Origin: Saccoglossus kowalevskii
Taxonomy: Eukaryota > Hemichordata > Enteropneusta > Harrimaniidae
DNA: 39,413 nt
Direction of reading: 5' to 3'
Assembly: GCF_000003605.2 (NCBI RefSeq)
Contig: NW_003142305.1
Location: forward strand, 389,819 to 429,231
Of the stretch, positions 36,421 through 39,413 are shown piece after piece. The number at the start of each line of letters is the position of its first letter. Position 1 is the first letter of the stretch. The notes beneath the pieces were generated by a model that did no database searches, was not told where the DNA came from, and saw only the letters and a list, made by a program, of their open reading frames with translations. The translations under genes and the position numbers were made by a program.

Positions 36421-36899
36421 AATTATGCTGTGCTAACATCTAACCCTACAGAAATCTGTAAGGCTCAGGGCAAAACTTGCACGATATTTACAAAATAGGT
36501 AGAGCTATCAATGCAAAGTTATGTAAAACAGAGTGACAGTTGCTAACAAAGAAATCCCGCCCTTTGATCCTGATCGAATCGCGCTAGAGTCTTGATCAGT
36601 GACTACAAATTCACCATATCATGAATGTTTATAAAATGGGCGGGAAAATTTGACATTGAACAAAAGAACACTATTACGCAAATTTTATGCTCATGAGATG
36701 ATGCGCCATAGCAAAACAATGGTAAAAAAAACATTGTGTTAAAACGGATTTTCGTGTCTGTATGATCGGCTGATGGTGCAAAATAATGACAATGATTCGT
36801 TTGAAGTGTCAGATTTATCATATTGTGCATTTTGATAAGAAAATTGCAAGTTATTCAAATCGTGGGCATCTTGACAATACTTTTGACTTGTAGTGTATT
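36421..36899. other. Gene-free interval
   Basis: No exon or repeat was recognised. The stretch 36540-36620 is slightly richer in CpG words (gatcgaatcgcgctagag) but shows no promoter structure I can support. Confidence 0.35.
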
Positions 36900-37810
36900 T
36901 AGTCCCTGTGGGAATTATGGATAGACCTCTGAGTGCATCTATCCACCCATCCGTATCCAGCCATATCTCACACATTCTTAAGCTGATCAAGTTCATACCA
37001 ATACATCAGACATTATATCAGGCATATGCACATGCATTTGTTTTGTGATCCAATTCAAGATGTCCAAATGGTAGCCATTTTAATGCAAAAATGCACCAAA
37101 ATCACACATTTTAATAACTATTTTGAACTGGAGTGTTAAACTTGGTACATACAAATGTACATTGAACACAACAGGACCTTGATGCATGTTATTGACTCCT
37201 GTGTGCAAAGCAGTTAGTGTGCCTATGTGTATACGTCTGTGTGAGTATCTCCGTCTATATCTCAAGAACCATTCATCAGATTTTGATGAAATTTGATACC
37301 TAGTTGCTCTGGGATAATGCTCAGACCTGCTTTGGTTGGTTGATATCTATGCAAATTAATCACCTAATTTGCATATTAATTAGCTGATTTTATGCATTTT
37401 CATTTTTTTACCGTGTATTGTTCAATATATTTCAACGAAACTTGATACATAGATGCTCTTGGATAATGATGCATAGACCTGATTAGGTTTTTGATTAAAA
37501 TCAACATAATATGACTAATGTGACCTCAATAATATGCATACATGTAAGTACTAGTTGCAGATAGGGACATGCAACTGGTGCTATAATTTTGTTGTCAGAC
37601 AAGATATATGGCCAAAATATTAAGTCATCATATATAATCATTATTTCATTAAGTATTTATAATTGTTAAACCACAGGTGCTTGGAACCACCCTGATCATT
37701 GCTTGCAGTTGTATTTTTAAATGTTGTATTTGCTCTAATAGAAGCACATGTGCAGAATATAATATATAGAGTATTCTTTATTTGTACTTCATGTCTCCAA
37801 TAGCACACAG
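36900..37810. repeat. Dispersed repeat family R1, copy B, right part
   Basis: Positions 37020-37195 resemble the modules at 33340-33480 (atatgcac, caaatggtagccatttt, aacttggtacatac, ggaccttgatgca). Later, 37260-37480 contains two rounds of a phrase with gaaa(t/c)ttgatac followed by tagatgctct-like words and ggataatg. The last part, 37593-37806, matches 291-446 plus 945-977 of the first copy. Confidence 0.75.
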
Positions 37811-38982
37811 AAGTTCTTTCTAAGCTTTCATTAATATCGTTATCTATTTATACATGTAGACATAGTATGGTCATTTTTGTTCCGACGTGGAGGTGACATG
37901 GACATGAATTTGGACATGAATGGAGCAATTTTGTTCAAACTGTACCCAAAAGCAAATTATAATAGAAAATATTTTATGGTGGTCCATGTACTTTTAGGAA
38001 TTTTGGGAAAACCATGGTATTGGCAGGAAAACTTGCTCCAGTTACATTTTGTACTTTATAGACTGTGACTGTTATAGAATTCAGTTTGAGAATAAATGTC
38101 ATCATAACTGATGACTTTAATAATGACCTGGAGTTATTCCAACAAAAATAGCCTTTAAACAGTCAGTTAATTAATCAACGTACTCATAATCTAGCAGAAT
38201 GTATGACGTTATTTTCATAAATCATACCAAAAAATCATATTTTATTTTATACCCCTGTTAAACATGAGTCAACAATTTTTAAAATGCTTTTTCACTATTT
38301 CACTTATAGTACAGTCTAAGCATAAATTTAAGATTCAGCTAGCTTTAAGCTGACCTGAAACTAGCTTAGCTTGCCTTTAAAACTGCCACATATCTAATAA
38401 ATTGTGTAGAATAATGAGCTTAAGTATGTCTGGCTTGGAGATGCCCTTTGTTCCAATAGAGCAAATACAGTATATGAACTCATTTGTATAATACATTGTG
38501 TGAAAAATGATTTTGTGTAGTAAACTGTGCAAAATTGTGCAAATCGGCTATTCAACCAAGATCTCAAGCAATGAGTACAGTGGATAGCTGATTTGCATAA
38601 TGTTTAAGGTAGAGATGCAGTTTATTTGTGAATTTCAATCAAAAATAGTTTTTTTTTGTTTTTTATATAGATTTTTATCTAAAGAACATTCTGTGAAAAT
38701 TTGACCAATGAATTCTTATTGGAACACCATTAAAATTGCTGTTTATTTTCTGGTTAAAAATAAAAAACACTTACACGTGGCAATGTTTATGTCCAATTGC
38801 CTAATTTGCATGAGTAAGCAAATAACAGGACCTTTGATTGACAACATGCATATCGAGATTGAACAGGTCATAGTTCATTCAATTCACGCGCATGTGCAAT
38901 TATTCTCGAATCAGTTATCGCTCGCTAGTAAACCAAACATTATATTTCCTCAGCGTTTTTTCCTAATTTTTATCATTACATT
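37811..38982. other. Gene-free region with one inverted MITE-end word
   Basis: At 38451-38470 the sequence ttccaatagagcaaatacag followed by ta is the reverse complement of the ctgtatttgctctaatagaa end present at 37727 and 12619. An element spanning about 37725-38470 is therefore possible, but its interior was not recognised. Frames at 37877-38068 and 38708-38995 have no identifiable motif. Confidence 0.4.
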
Positions 38983-39105
38983 ATGCGTGGTGTGAACAGA
39001 AAGAGAGGTAGAAAGAAAATTCAGATGATTTCTATGTCGGAAGAGGCAAAAGCTACACTGAAGGCATTGAGGGACTGTGGAGCGTCCAAACGTGACTTTC
39101 CCTGA
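38983..39105 (+). CDS. Short basic open frame, possible terminal exon or small ORF
   Basis: ATG at 38983 to TGA at 39103-39105 encodes 40 residues including NRKRGRKKIQMISMSEEAKA and ending SKRDFP. The composition (charged, few rare-looking codons) is more protein-like than the other short frames around it. A possible acceptor (gaacag, ending at 38999) precedes residue 7, so it could be a last exon of an upstream gene. I do not recognise it. It could also be part of a transposon. Confidence 0.2.
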   Translation: MRGVNRKRGRKKIQMISMSEEAKATLKALRDCGASKRDFP

Positions 39106-39413
39106 TGGCGTGAATCCGAGTTTCTGATTGACTGAGAGATTTTATTGTTAAATAATTATTCTCAAAAAATAAACTGAGCATGTGAAGAATAATTTAACAT
39201 TGTTTACAGTGATAACAGCTCATTGTCGAAACGCAGCTTACTCATTCACGCTAGTCACAATAAACATCATACTCTTGAATAGGCGTCAATGACTACGGTA
39301 AAACTTAGACTCTATATTAGCATCAGAAATGATTGAAATGTCCGAAAATGACGCCAAAATACACCTTAAAAGTCCTATTTTATTTTTTTCTAAATCCCAT
39401 TCCGAATTTATGG
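39106..39413. other. Window end, no gene seen
   Basis: The stretch near 39230-39330 (actcttgaataggcgtcaat, actctatattagcatc) vaguely resembles the ctctaatagaagcgc-type repeat ends seen elsewhere in the window. Too diverged to call. Confidence 0.3.

Overview
The window is AT-rich, intron-bearing animal DNA. Two genes can be recognised from split coding exons with canonical splice sites, and the rest is sparse, repeat-laden intergenic or intronic sequence. The base composition (GC about one third by eye), the frequent tacatgta and taccggta words, the many short TA-flanked palindromic elements, the Tc1 relic and the internal-tandem-repeat element all suggest a marine invertebrate, most likely a mollusc such as a bivalve. 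That assignment is inference; no taxon-specific gene is present.

Left part (1-6.2 kb). A dispersed repeat, interrupted by nested miniature inverted-repeat elements, fills the first kilobase. The last three coding exons of a DRAM1/DRAM2-family membrane protein follow on the + strand (1546-1723, 2919-2992, 3295-3459). Its first intron here is about 80% occupied by a TA-flanked inverted-repeat element whose core has expanded into a 29/58-bp minisatellite. Downstream of the gene lies a 1.7-kb array of a 32-bp unit (about 50 copies). Each unit can form a small hairpin, and its two arms change together between two unit variants; this is the most unusual structure in the window.

Middle part (6.2-15.6 kb). 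After a gene-free stretch comes ETFRF1 (LYRM5), a small LYR-motif mitochondrial protein, on the - strand (coding exons 14755-14708 and 12524-12315). A probable 5'UTR intron and a candidate promoter lie near 15.1-15.4 kb. Its coding intron holds a pogo-like miniature element and the C-terminal end of a non-LTR retrotransposon. A possible first exon of a divergent + strand gene (15408-15513, strong donor) suggests a shared bidirectional promoter, but that gene is unidentified.

Right part (15.6-39.4 kb). No conserved exon was found. It may be intergenic, or a very long intron of the divergent gene. It holds several repeat copies, a perfectly placed TA-flanked palindromic element (23953-24138), a degenerate tandem repeat near 29.7-30.0 kb, a second and much longer copy of the repeat family seen at the window start (33.2-37.8 kb), a decayed Tc1-like transposase on the - strand (about 36.0-36.4 kb), and a short basic open frame at 38983-39105 of unknown status.

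Nothing ties the two recognised genes functionally beyond proximity: one belongs to a lysosome/autophagy membrane family, the other is a mitochondrial electron-transfer-flavoprotein regulator.
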